The notes beneath the pieces were generated by a model. That model did not search any database and was not told where the DNA came from. It saw only the letters and a program-made list of their open reading frames with translations. Shown piece by piece: positions 16,479 through 24,146 of a DNA stretch of 40,017 nt. This stretch comes from Candidatus Gemmiger faecigallinarum (GTDB lineage Bacteria > Bacillota > Clostridia > Oscillospirales > Ruminococcaceae), in the NCBI GenBank assembly GCA_019120395.1, contig DWVD01000050.1, forward strand, positions 1-40,017, written 5' to 3'. Positions within the stretch are counted from its first letter, which is position 1. Each line of letters opens with the position of its first letter. A program made the translations under genes and the position numbers.

Positions 16479-16661
16479 TTACATACCCAGCGCCGCCAGC
16501 ACTTCCTGCATCTGGCGGTCGCCGCCTGCGACCGGCCGCCAGTCCACCTGGACGACTTCCACGTTCTGTTTTTCCAGCGCTTCGCCAAACAGCCGGGGCC
16601 CGATGTTGACCGCCACCAGCTGCGAATCGAACAGCGCCTGGATCTTGTCGGTATTTGTCAT
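16479..16661 (-). CDS. Small FdrA-associated protein
   Basis: This 60-residue protein begins with ATG 16661, which overlaps the stop of fdrA (ATGA). The sequence (IGPRLFGEALEKQNVEVVQVDWRPVAGGD) matches, from memory, the short 'fdrA domain protein' that is found as a separate gene or as a fused segment beside FdrA/DUF1116 proteins. It has no membrane segment and is likely a subunit or small partner of the FdrA complex. Its biochemical role is unknown. Confidence 0.75.
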   Translation of the reverse strand: MTNTDKIQALFDSQLVAVNIGPRLFGEALEKQNVEVVQVDWRPVAGGDRQMQEVLAALGM

Positions 16662-18202
16662 TTGCTGTCCCTTTCCTGTTTCAATTGAATGATCCTGGCG
16701 GCAAGCTGGCCGGCCTGCCGGTTGGACCGGCAGACATAAACGCCGGCGTCCCGCAGCTTCTGCCGCTGCAGATCGACGTTTTGCAGGTCGGCGTCGGTGC
16801 CCAGCACCGAGCAGACCACCGCCAGCTTCCCGCCGCGGGCGCGGGCCTGCTCCATGGCGCGGGTCAGCGCCGGCAGGGTGACGCCGGCGGGGTCGATGTG
16901 TTCCGGCGGGGTCAGGATGAAATCCAGCAGGATCACCGCGGTTTCAGGGTCAAGCCCCTCGCGGGCGATCAGCGGCAGCCGCATGGACGGCTCCAGCGTG
17001 GGATGCGGGCGGCCGCGGGTAAATTCCTCCTCGCCGCTGTCGATCACCGTGTTGCCCACGCTGACGCGGGAGTCCGCCAGACGCAGCTCCGGCGAGAGCG
17101 GGCAGTTGGAATGGATGCCGCCGATCACCGGCTGCATCGTCTGCATCACCTCGTCGCAATAGGTGCCGCCGCAATAGACGCCGCGCACGTATTTCTGCTG
17201 CGGGCTCATGCCCTCGACCGCCTCGCGCGCCATCGCCGTCAGCGCCTCGTCGCTGTCAAAGTCGATCTGCCGGCCGATCAGCGAGAGCGCCTGCCGGGCG
17301 CAGCCGTCCAGGTCGCCGGCCCACAGCGCGCCGGAAGCCTCCACCGCCGCCCGGTCCGCCCCCATGAAGCAGGCGACCACCGGCTTTTTGCAGCGGCGGA
17401 TGCGGTCGGTCAGGGTCTGCAGCACGCCGGGGTCCGGCTTGCGGGAGATCAGGACGATGTACTCGGTGTCGGGGCCGTTCTCCAGCGCGTCGATGCCCAT
17501 CAGCATGGTGATGCCGCCGACTTCCTCCTTCAGGTCGTTGCCGCCGGTGCCGATGGTCTGCGACACGCCGCTGCCCGCCTCGTGCAGGAAGGCCGCCACA
17601 TGCTGGATGCCGCACCCGGACGCGCCGCAGATGCCAAAGGGACCCCGGTTGTTGATGCTGGACAGCACAAAGGCCGCGCCGTTGATGTTGGCGACGCCGC
17701 AGTCCGGCCCCATGCACAGCAGGCCTTTTTGCCGTGCCAGCTCTTTCATCTCGCGCTCCTGCGCCAGCGGAACGTTGCTGCTGAACACGATGCAGTGCAG
17801 CCCCAGCTCCAGCGCCTGCTTTGTCACCTCGCAGGCATATTCGCCGGGTACGGCGATGGAGCAGATGTTGGCGCGCGGTTCGGCGCGCACCGCCTCCTCC
17901 ACGGTGCGGAAAGCCGGTTTCTGCGCTTCGGTGGGCGGCGGGGCCTTTTTGGTTTTGGCCATTGCGGCCTCGAACGCCTCGCGGCTGGCCGCCCGCACCG
18001 CGATGACGAAATCGCCCTCGCCAGCGCCGCGCGCCTGGTCGTCCGCAAGGCCCAGTTCCTCCAGCGTCTGCTTGCCGGACGCGGTCGCCATGCCGGCGTA
18101 GGCGCTCTCGACGCCCTCGCAGTCCATCAGCACCGACATGGTAAAAAGGGAGGCGAGCGAATCCACATAGGTGTCTTTCTGCAAAATGGTAAACAGGCTC
18201 AT
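16658..18202 (-). CDS. fdrA: FdrA/AllF-type acyl-CoA-synthetase-like protein
   Basis: This 514-residue protein has the succinyl-CoA-synthetase-like build of FdrA. It has a CoA-binding Rossmann part (CMGPDCGVANING, GICGASGCGIQHVAAFL, GTGGNDLKEEVGG) and a C-terminal CoA-ligase-like part (GVYCGGTYCDEVM...). The E. coli homologue FdrA (AllF) is a subunit of oxamate carbamoyltransferase AllFGH in anaerobic allantoin breakdown, which makes carbamoyl phosphate and oxamate from oxalurate. ATG 18202 overlaps the stop of the DUF1116 gene (ATGA) with GGAGG upstream, so the two are made together. No AllH (DUF2877) gene is present in the window. Confidence 0.88.
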   Translation of the reverse strand: MSLFTILQKDTYVDSLASLFTMSVLMDCEGVESAYAGMATASGKQTLEELGLADDQARGAGEGDFVIAVRAASREAFEAAMAKTKKAPPPTEAQKPAFRTVEEAVRAEPRANICSIAVPGEYACEVTKQALELGLHCIVFSSNVPLAQEREMKELARQKGLLCMGPDCGVANINGAAFVLSSINNRGPFGICGASGCGIQHVAAFLHEAGSGVSQTIGTGGNDLKEEVGGITMLMGIDALENGPDTEYIVLISRKPDPGVLQTLTDRIRRCKKPVVACFMGADRAAVEASGALWAGDLDGCARQALSLIGRQIDFDSDEALTAMAREAVEGMSPQQKYVRGVYCGGTYCDEVMQTMQPVIGGIHSNCPLSPELRLADSRVSVGNTVIDSGEEEFTRGRPHPTLEPSMRLPLIAREGLDPETAVILLDFILTPPEHIDPAGVTLPALTRAMEQARARGGKLAVVCSVLGTDADLQNVDLQRQKLRDAGVYVCRSNRQAGQLAARIIQLKQERDSK

Positions 18203-19461
18203 TCCTTGCCGGCCTCCTCCGTCATGATCTCGCGGATCGCCAGCAGGCCCTGCCGGAAACAATCCATCGGCAGCTTGGCCGAACCCATCGTGCCCTGGCC
18301 GCCCGTTTTCAGGGTGCCGCCGCCGTGGCTGGTGGGCAGGATGTTCAGCCCGACCACCTTGCGAGCGTCCACCCCGACCGGGAAGCCCTGCCCGCCGTCC
18401 CACGGGATGGGAGCAAACCGGTGTTCGGCCACACAGACCTTGCGGGCGTCGGCGGAGCGCTGCAGCGCATCGGCAAAGGTGGAGCCGGTCAGGATCACGT
18501 AGCCTGGCCCCGCGCTGGCAGACATGCCGCCCAGGCCGTAGACCTCGGTGACGCAGCTGTCGCCCAAAAAGCCCAGCAGGTCGTCCCGGGTGTAGTTGGG
18601 CTTGAGGAACAGCCCCTCGATCAGCGGCGCGTCCACGGTAAACCAGCGCGCCCCGGTCCCGGCAAACCGGGCGCCGAATTTGACGCCGTTGCCGCCCATG
18701 GCCACCATCACCGTGCTGAAAGGCACCTTTTTCACCGAAGCGAGCACGCTCTCGGCGCCGGCCATCATCACATGCAGAAAGAACCGGTCGTTGGCGGCAA
18801 GCTGGTTGACGATCTCGTCCCGGTGGTCGAACTCCATCTCCATCATGGTCTGGATCATCTGCAGCGCCATGTGCATCGAGGCGGCGGGCTGGCGGTTGTG
18901 GTTTTCGTCGCCCATGCCGGCGGTCTTGCTCATCACGCCGATCAGGTCGATGCCGCCCATGCGCCGCACCGTCTGCCCCAGCGCCGGGCCGTAATGGTCG
19001 CGGAACCAGACCAGATCGCGCTGGACTTCCTCGTTGTAAAAGCCCCAGCGCAATACGTTCTGTTTGTTGCCGGGATGCACCGCGCAAAATCCTCTGCCGC
19101 CGTAGGTCTTGTCCTCCACCACGCAGACCGGCATCGAGGACGACGTGGCCATCGCCGCGCCGCAGGCGGCGTCGTGGTCCTGGGCGGATTCCACCCGGAT
19201 CTTGCCGCCGGTCACCAGCTGCCAGGCCTCCCCGGCGGTTTTGGCGCGCTGCTCGTAGATCAGCGCGCCGCAGATGGCGGTCCTGACCGGCGCGGGAATA
19301 TCTTCCGGCGCGATGGGCGGACCGGCGATCAGGATGGTGTCCGGCGTCATGCCGGGGATCACATCGCCGGCGGGCTGCACGTCCACCCAGACCGGGCGGC
19401 CCCGGGTCAGGATCTCGGCGGCCTTCCGGTTTGCCTGTTCGATCGTCTGCTTGACATCCAT
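18199..19461 (-). CDS. DUF1116 protein (AllG/YlbE family)
   Basis: This 420-residue protein is close to the length of E. coli YlbE (AllG), a subunit of oxamate carbamoyltransferase. Distinctive segments are GALIYEQRAKTAGEAW, a central QDHDAACGAAMATSSSMPV, NKQNVLRWGFYNEEVQRDLVWF, GMGDENHNRQPAAS, and a glycine-rich LPTSHGGGTLKTGGQGTMG near the C-terminus. A GGAGG site precedes ATG 19461. It lies 56 bp after the GHL6-type gene and overlaps fdrA. Whether this protein pair uses oxalurate/oxamate or another carbamoyl or acyl compound cannot be settled from sequence. Confidence 0.85.
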   Translation of the reverse strand: MDVKQTIEQANRKAAEILTRGRPVWVDVQPAGDVIPGMTPDTILIAGPPIAPEDIPAPVRTAICGALIYEQRAKTAGEAWQLVTGGKIRVESAQDHDAACGAAMATSSSMPVCVVEDKTYGGRGFCAVHPGNKQNVLRWGFYNEEVQRDLVWFRDHYGPALGQTVRRMGGIDLIGVMSKTAGMGDENHNRQPAASMHMALQMIQTMMEMEFDHRDEIVNQLAANDRFFLHVMMAGAESVLASVKKVPFSTVMVAMGGNGVKFGARFAGTGARWFTVDAPLIEGLFLKPNYTRDDLLGFLGDSCVTEVYGLGGMSASAGPGYVILTGSTFADALQRSADARKVCVAEHRFAPIPWDGGQGFPVGVDARKVVGLNILPTSHGGGTLKTGGQGTMGSAKLPMDCFRQGLLAIREIMTEEAGKE

Positions 19462-19517
19462 TGTTTGCGTCCTCCTTGCTTTGTGTGATGGGTCCTTTGC
19501 GTACGGTACGGAAGCGG

Positions 19518-21503
19518 TCACCGGCAGGTGATGCGGTAGCCGGCGTAGCAGCCGGGGCACCGCAGGGTCAGTTCGGAGCCGGAGACGGGCTGCGGCTCCA
19601 GCCCGTCCGCCGTCAGCAGTTCCAGCGACGCGGGCTGCCTGCCGGTCACGGTCAGGCGGATGCCCTCCAGCGGCAGCGGCTTTGCCATGGTGACGCCGTT
19701 GAAGCCGCTGAGGTTGATCAGCTGCGCCAGATATTCGTCCGGGCCGGTGCGGTGGAAGAAAACGTCCACGCAGCCCGGCGCGTCGGTCTCAAAGGGCTGC
19801 CGCATCGGCCGCACCCGGTCCAGCAGATCCAAAAATATATCCTTGTGGTCCTCGTAGCCGAGGGTATAGTACAAGGTGCCGGGCAGCCAGGGCAGGTACA
19901 GGTTTTTGCCGCCGCAGACCGCCGCCATCCGGTCGCCGGTCAGCCTGTGGCCGTAGGCGCGCTCGGGCGGGCCGTAGGGGGCTGCGCCCACCAGCGGCAG
20001 CAGGCCTTCGGCGCCGGTCAGCTCCATCCGGTAGCTGTCCAGGTGCAAAAACACCCAGTCCCGCTGCGGGAAGGAGCGGAACACCTCCTTGGGCTGGGTA
20101 AGCAGGTAGCTGGCCGCCAACGGTTCCACCTTCCCGCGGATGCGCACCCCGAACAGCCGCTCCAGCAGCTCCGGCGCTTCCTGGAAGGTGCGGCCGGTGC
20201 CCACAACGGCGGCGCTGGTGGAAAGCAGCGCTTTGCGGAGCCGGGGCCCGGGGGCGCGGGGCAGGTCGGGCAGGATGACGACGTCGTACTGGTCCAGCCG
20301 GTCGGCAAATTCCTCTATGGCGCTGAGGATCACCGTGTCAAAGGGAATGTGCCGCTCCTTGAGCATGTGCACAATGCCGCGGTACTCTTTTTCGTTGTAC
20401 ATCAGGTTGGTGCTGAACTGATAAAAGGGCCGCGGGTTGACCAAAAGCACCCGCGCTGTGCTCTGCAGCCGGGCAAACAGCGTCTCGTGCCGGGCATGCA
20501 GCCGGAACGCCTCGCCGACGCCCTCGAAATTGGCGCGGTCGGGATAATCCTTGAACGAGCCGACGATGCACCAGTCCAGATTGCCGCCCACCGCCGCGCT
20601 CTGGTACAGCCGGATCTGGTTCAGCCAGGTGGACACGCCCATAAAGCGGTATGGGATGTCCACCGCGTTAATGGCGCAGTCGCTGGGGACCTTGGCGGGG
20701 AAAGTGGTCTTGATGGCCGCGGGGTCCTCGGAGCCGGAATAAAGCCAGAAATGCTTTGGCGTTATGGCCGACTGCGCCTCGCACCGCACGATGTCGATAC
20801 CGTCGTCGCTGTATGTGCTCAGCGGGACGTTGGGGGCAATGCTCTTGATCAGGCTGCGGACTTTGTGCAGCATGTCGGCCACCGTGTATACCTTGAACTC
20901 CTCGTACCGGCGGTATACCGGGTCGCCGTCGTCCTCCACGGTGGGCAGGGTCAGCCCGCCCGACCACTGGAAGAACCGCCTGCGGCAGTTTTCGCACTGG
21001 CAGATGCCCACGTAGTTTCCGTCGTAGTCCGTGGTGGGGTAGCCGGGGATGTTGAAGAAGATGCCGTCCAGCGGATAGCGGGTCAGGGCTTCCTGCAAAA
21101 CTTCCAGAATACGCTCCTGCTGGTAGGCGCCGTTGACGCAGACCGCCGCGCAGTCCTCAAAGTAGGCGGGGGAGCCGTCGGCCCGGCGGGTGAACCAGTC
21201 CGGGTTGGTTTCCAGGTACGCCTTGTGCACCTTGCTGACGTCGAACCGCGCGATCACCCGGATGCCCGCCCTGTGGCATTTTTCAACGATCTCGCCGAAT
21301 TTGTCGCCCTGCAGGTAGGGGGTGGGGCGCTGGCAGGCAAGCCGGGAAGGCCCAAAGGCGCTGATGCCGCCGCAGCCCACCTGCACCACGTTGGCGCCCA
21401 GCTTTTTCAGCATCGCCACCTCGTAATCCACATCCATCGCGCCGTCGACGTCCCGCAGGTTGTTCTGCACCATCCGGAACGGCTTCTCCATCCACCAGTC
21501 CAT
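19518..21503 (-). CDS. GHL6-type glycoside-hydrolase-like protein (paralogue 2)
   Basis: This 661-residue cytoplasmic protein is a paralogue of the one at 1906-3933. It shares the opening WWMEKPFRMVQNNLRD, the barrel strands GANVVQVGCGGIS and AGIRVIARFDVSKV, the segment DGIFFNIPGYP, and the identical run ICQCENCRRRF (Cys168/170/173). The middle shows a trimerisation/GATase-like domain (RVLLVNPRPFYQF, VILPDLPRAPG, AVVGTGRTF). ATG 21503 has GGAGG upstream; the longer frame to 21623 runs through the promoter and is discarded. It is the first gene of operon 2, downstream of a promoter overlapped by a 16-bp palindromic operator. It may cleave a glycosidic or similar bond in the imported compound. 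Confidence 0.7.
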   Translation of the reverse strand: MDWWMEKPFRMVQNNLRDVDGAMDVDYEVAMLKKLGANVVQVGCGGISAFGPSRLACQRPTPYLQGDKFGEIVEKCHRAGIRVIARFDVSKVHKAYLETNPDWFTRRADGSPAYFEDCAAVCVNGAYQQERILEVLQEALTRYPLDGIFFNIPGYPTTDYDGNYVGICQCENCRRRFFQWSGGLTLPTVEDDGDPVYRRYEEFKVYTVADMLHKVRSLIKSIAPNVPLSTYSDDGIDIVRCEAQSAITPKHFWLYSGSEDPAAIKTTFPAKVPSDCAINAVDIPYRFMGVSTWLNQIRLYQSAAVGGNLDWCIVGSFKDYPDRANFEGVGEAFRLHARHETLFARLQSTARVLLVNPRPFYQFSTNLMYNEKEYRGIVHMLKERHIPFDTVILSAIEEFADRLDQYDVVILPDLPRAPGPRLRKALLSTSAAVVGTGRTFQEAPELLERLFGVRIRGKVEPLAASYLLTQPKEVFRSFPQRDWVFLHLDSYRMELTGAEGLLPLVGAAPYGPPERAYGHRLTGDRMAAVCGGKNLYLPWLPGTLYYTLGYEDHKDIFLDLLDRVRPMRQPFETDAPGCVDVFFHRTGPDEYLAQLINLSGFNGVTMAKPLPLEGIRLTVTGRQPASLELLTADGLEPQPVSGSELTLRCPGCYAGYRITCR

Positions 21504-21568
21504 CCGTGACCTCCGTATTTGAATGCAATTTCTGGAAATATAGCCGGGAATCCGGCAATATATTTCAC

Positions 21569-21608
21569 ATATTGTATACAATATATCCCAAAAGGACAGC
21601 TTTGTCCA
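21569..21608 (-). promoter_or_regulatory. Promoter of operon 2 with GntR operator
   Basis: On the minus strand, TGGACA (21603-21608) and TATATT (21580-21585) are 17 bp apart. A perfect 16-bp palindrome, ATATTGTATACAATAT (21569-21584), covers the -10 box. It is the best operator of the three regulated promoters and lies 66 bp before the first start codon. Confidence 0.85.
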
Positions 21609-21677
21609 TACGCCATCTTTCACAAAATTGCGGGGCGGATTCTGCTGTTTTCTCCAAGTCGGGCGGCGGAGGGCGGC

Positions 21678-21715
21678 AAAAAAAGGCGGGTCCCCGCTGC
21701 CGGGGACCCGCCTTT
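21678..21715 (-). terminator. Terminator of gntR
   Basis: A perfect 14-bp stem (21682-21695 with 21702-21715) with a six-base loop is followed on the minus strand by seven Ts (21684-21678). It lies 13 bp past the gntR stop and before the operon 2 promoter, so gntR and operon 2 are separate units. Confidence 0.92.
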
Positions 21716-21727
21716 GGACGGACGGTA

Positions 21728-22399
21728 TTATTTGGTTTCCAGATATTTCTGCAGCTTGCTCCGCAGGCTTTTCTGGCTCATATAAAAATGGATGTCGGCC
21801 TGTTTGGCGGCCAGCTCGGGGTCGTGCAGCTCCAGGCCGCGGATGATGGCCTCGTGCTCCTCGTACGAGTGGGCAAGACGCTGGGGCTGCATCGGGATGG
21901 TGGAAGCGAACAGGGCCTGCCGCATCAGAAGGTTCTGGATGTACTCGACGACGCAGGGGTTGCCGCTGATGCGGGCGATGGTCAGGTGGAACTGGTTGTC
22001 CAGATTGGTGGTGGTCTCCTTCTGCTCCAAAAAGTCCCGGTTGATCCCCCGCAGTTCCTCAACCTGTTCCGGCGTGATGCGCAGCGCGGCTTCGCGGGTG
22101 CTGAGCACCTCCAGCACGGTGCGGGTGTCGGTCAGGTAGATCAGGTCCTGTTCGGACAGCTCCACCACCTGCACGCCGCAGCGCGGGATGTATTTTACCA
22201 CGCCGTTGTTCTGCAAAAGGCGCAGGGCTTCCCGCACGGGGGTGCGGCTGACGTTGAACTGCTTGCAAAGCTCCACTTCGCGGATCGGCTTGCCCGGGCG
22301 GAAAACGCCCTGATGGATCATGTGCACCACACCGTCCACGATCTGCTGCACCGAAACCCGCTCTTTCCTGTTCTGCATGCCGGCCTCTGGCGTTTCCAT
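21728..22399 (-). CDS. GntR-family regulator, FadR/FCD subfamily
   Basis: This 223-residue protein has an N-terminal winged helix (about 15-75) with PIREVELCKQFNVSRTPVREALRLLQNNGVV, and a C-terminal all-helical FCD ligand domain. The FCD domain has the metal-ligand pattern in DNQFHLTIA, SYEEHEAII and ADIHFYMSQ. A GGAG site precedes ATG 22399. Members usually repress catabolic operons and are released by a carboxylate ligand. The TGTATACA sites at the promoters of gntR and both operons fit its DNA specificity class, so autoregulation and control of 1906-21503 are inferred. Ligand unknown. Confidence 0.9.
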   Translation of the reverse strand: METPEAGMQNRKERVSVQQIVDGVVHMIHQGVFRPGKPIREVELCKQFNVSRTPVREALRLLQNNGVVKYIPRCGVQVVELSEQDLIYLTDTRTVLEVLSTREAALRITPEQVEELRGINRDFLEQKETTTNLDNQFHLTIARISGNPCVVEYIQNLLMRQALFASTIPMQPQRLAHSYEEHEAIIRGLELHDPELAAKQADIHFYMSQKSLRSKLQKYLETK

Positions 22400-22442
22400 A
22401 AATCACGCTCCACTTGTGCAATCTGGCCGAAAAACACGGCCT

Positions 22443-22479
22443 GTGTATACAATTTACACGGATTTGAGGGTTTCGTCAA
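22443..22479 (-). promoter_or_regulatory. gntR promoter with GntR operator
   Basis: On the minus strand TTGACG (22474-22479) and TAAATT (22451-22456) are 17 bp apart. The operator-like GTGTATACAA (22443-22452, core TGTATACA 22444-22451) begins inside the -10 box, which suggests autorepression. Confidence 0.8.
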
Positions 22480-22582
22480 TACCTTGCGCCCGGCCGCGCC
22501 GGCGGCGCGGCCGGGCAAAAAGGGCGGTGAGAGAACGGCGGCGGGGCGCGGCGGGCGGCGGGGAGATTTTGCGCCGCCGCGG

Positions 22583-22611
22583 TTGACCATCCGTAGCGGA
22601 GGCGATATAAT
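22583..22611 (+). promoter_or_regulatory. Promoter of the rsmI cluster
   Basis: TTGACC (22583-22588) and a perfect TATAAT (22606-22611) are 17 bp apart. The start codon lies about 167 bp downstream; the leader between is GC-rich with a small stem-loop and no clear riboswitch. A 13-bp GC stem at 22488-22516 lies between this promoter and that of gntR. Confidence 0.85.
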
Positions 22612-22778
22612 GTTTAAATACACAATGTCCAAAAAGGTCGAACCTTCCCGGCGGCGGACGCTGCCGGGGGGTGCCCGGCAAAGGCCCCTGTGCGGCAGGG
22701 GCGGCCGGGGCTGCGCGCTGCGGCGCGGGGCCGAAAAACTGCAAGCCGGCTGTTGCCGCGGAAAGGGGAAAGACTGCC

Positions 22779-23645
22779 GTGCCGGGAACGCTGTATATCG
22801 TCGCCACGCCCATCGGCAACCTGGAGGACCTGACGCCCCGCGCGGCGGAGACGTTTGCCAGGGCGGATTTTGTCGCGGCGGAGGACACCCGTGTGACGCT
22901 GCGGCTGCTGAACCATCTGGGGCTGAAAAAGCCGCTGGTCAGCTATTACGAGCACGCGCTGCACCACGGCGGCGCCATCCTGGCCCGCATCGAGGCGGGG
23001 GAGGACTGCGCGCTGTGCTCCGATGCGGGCATGCCCTGCATCAGCGACCCCGGCGCCGTGCTGGTGCGGGACGCGCTGGAGCGAGGCATCCGGGTGGTGC
23101 CTGCGCCCGGCGCGTCGGCCTGCGTCACGGCGCTGGCGGTCTCCGGGCAGGACACCGCCCGCTTTGTGTTTGAGGGGTTCCTGCCCCAGCAGAAAAAAGA
23201 GCGGCGAGCCCGGCTGGACGCATTGCGGCGGGAAGAGCGGACCATCCTGCTGTATGAGGCGCCCCACAAGCTGCGGGCGACGCTGGACGACCTGGCCGGC
23301 GCGCTGGGGCCGGAACGGTCGGTGACGCTTTGCCGCGAACTGACCAAGCTGCACGAGGAGATCGTGAAAACGACGCTGGGGGCGGCGGTGGAATATTACC
23401 GCGCAAACGACCCCCGCGGCGAGTATGTCCTGGTGGTGGCGGGCGCGCAGCCCGGTGCGGACGGCGACGGCGCGCCGACCCGGGACGATGTGGTCGCGGC
23501 GGCCCGGCGGCTGCTGGACGCCGGGGAGCCGCTGTCGTCGGCGGCCCGGCAGGCGGCGGCCGGCACGCCTTTTTCCCGGGGAGAAATTTATAAAGCGCTG
23601 CTGGAAGGCCGGAACACGGCCGAAGGGGACCGGGGCAGCGAATGA
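22779..23645 (+). CDS. rsmI: 16S rRNA (cytidine-1402-2'-O)-methyltransferase RsmI
   Basis: This 288-residue enzyme methylates the ribose of C1402 in 16S rRNA using SAM. The family signature is complete: TLYIVATPIGNLEDLTPRA at the start, AAEDTRVTLRLLNHLG, CSDAGMPCISDPG, PGASACVTAL, FEGFLPQQKKERR, LYEAPHKL and CRELTKLHEE. The frame is open upstream, but conserved sequence begins at the GTG at 22779, ten bases after AAAGGGG, which I take as the start. It is first in a cluster with a phosphodiesterase, birA and a NERD-like gene. Confidence 0.95.
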   Translation: MPGTLYIVATPIGNLEDLTPRAAETFARADFVAAEDTRVTLRLLNHLGLKKPLVSYYEHALHHGGAILARIEAGEDCALCSDAGMPCISDPGAVLVRDALERGIRVVPAPGASACVTALAVSGQDTARFVFEGFLPQQKKERRARLDALRREERTILLYEAPHKLRATLDDLAGALGPERSVTLCRELTKLHEEIVKTTLGAAVEYYRANDPRGEYVLVVAGAQPGADGDGAPTRDDVVAAARRLLDAGEPLSSAARQAAAGTPFSRGEIYKALLEGRNTAEGDRGSE

Positions 23646-23654
23646 GGTGTTATG

Positions 23655-24146
23655 ATGAGTGAATCCCGCCTGCTGGTGGTCAGCGACGTGCATGGGCGGC
23701 TGCCCGCGCTGCGCTGGGTGCTGAAAAACGAGACCGCCAGCGCGATGTTTTTTCTGGGCGACGGCCTGTACGACCTGGACGGCGCGGTGAACCTGCTGCC
23801 GCAGCCGCTGCCGTATCCGGTTTACCGGGTGCGGGGCAACTGCGACATCGGCTTTGCCGACCCTGCCGAGGGGCTGGCGCCGTTTGGCGGCGTGCTGTTC
23901 TTTTACACCCACGGGCATCTGTACGGGGTAAAAAGCGAGTACGACCGCCTGGCCGAGACCGCCGAGGCGCGCGGAGCGGATGTGGCGCTGTTCGGGCACA
24001 CCCACCACCGCACGCTGGTCAACGCGGACATCCCCGGCGCGCCCACGCTGTTCAACCCCGGCAGCCTGCGGGACGAGGGCGTCTACGGCGTGATCACGGT
24101 GGAAAACGGCGTCTGCCGCTACGAGTGGAAGCGGGTGCCGCGATGA
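23655..24146 (+). CDS. YfcE/MJ0936-type metallophosphodiesterase
   Basis: This 163-residue protein is a small calcineurin-like phosphoesterase. The metal-binding motifs are in order: SDVHG (near residue 9), GDGLYD, GNCD, THGH and GHTHH. Relatives hydrolyse phosphodiesters with Mn(II); the natural substrate is usually unknown. Two ATGs lie together (23652, 23655); a GAGGTG site five bases before 23655 favours the second. It lies 9 bp after rsmI and overlaps birA by the ATGA arrangement. Confidence 0.9.
   Translation: MSESRLLVVSDVHGRLPALRWVLKNETASAMFFLGDGLYDLDGAVNLLPQPLPYPVYRVRGNCDIGFADPAEGLAPFGGVLFFYTHGHLYGVKSEYDRLAETAEARGADVALFGHTHHRTLVNADIPGAPTLFNPGSLRDEGVYGVITVENGVCRYEWKRVPR

Noticed and set aside
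22488-22516. 13-bp GC-rich stem between gntR and rsmI as a terminator
   Set aside because: No T run follows the stem on either strand in the right direction, except a plus-strand purine-rich tail; no gene ends there. Left as an unexplained hairpin.
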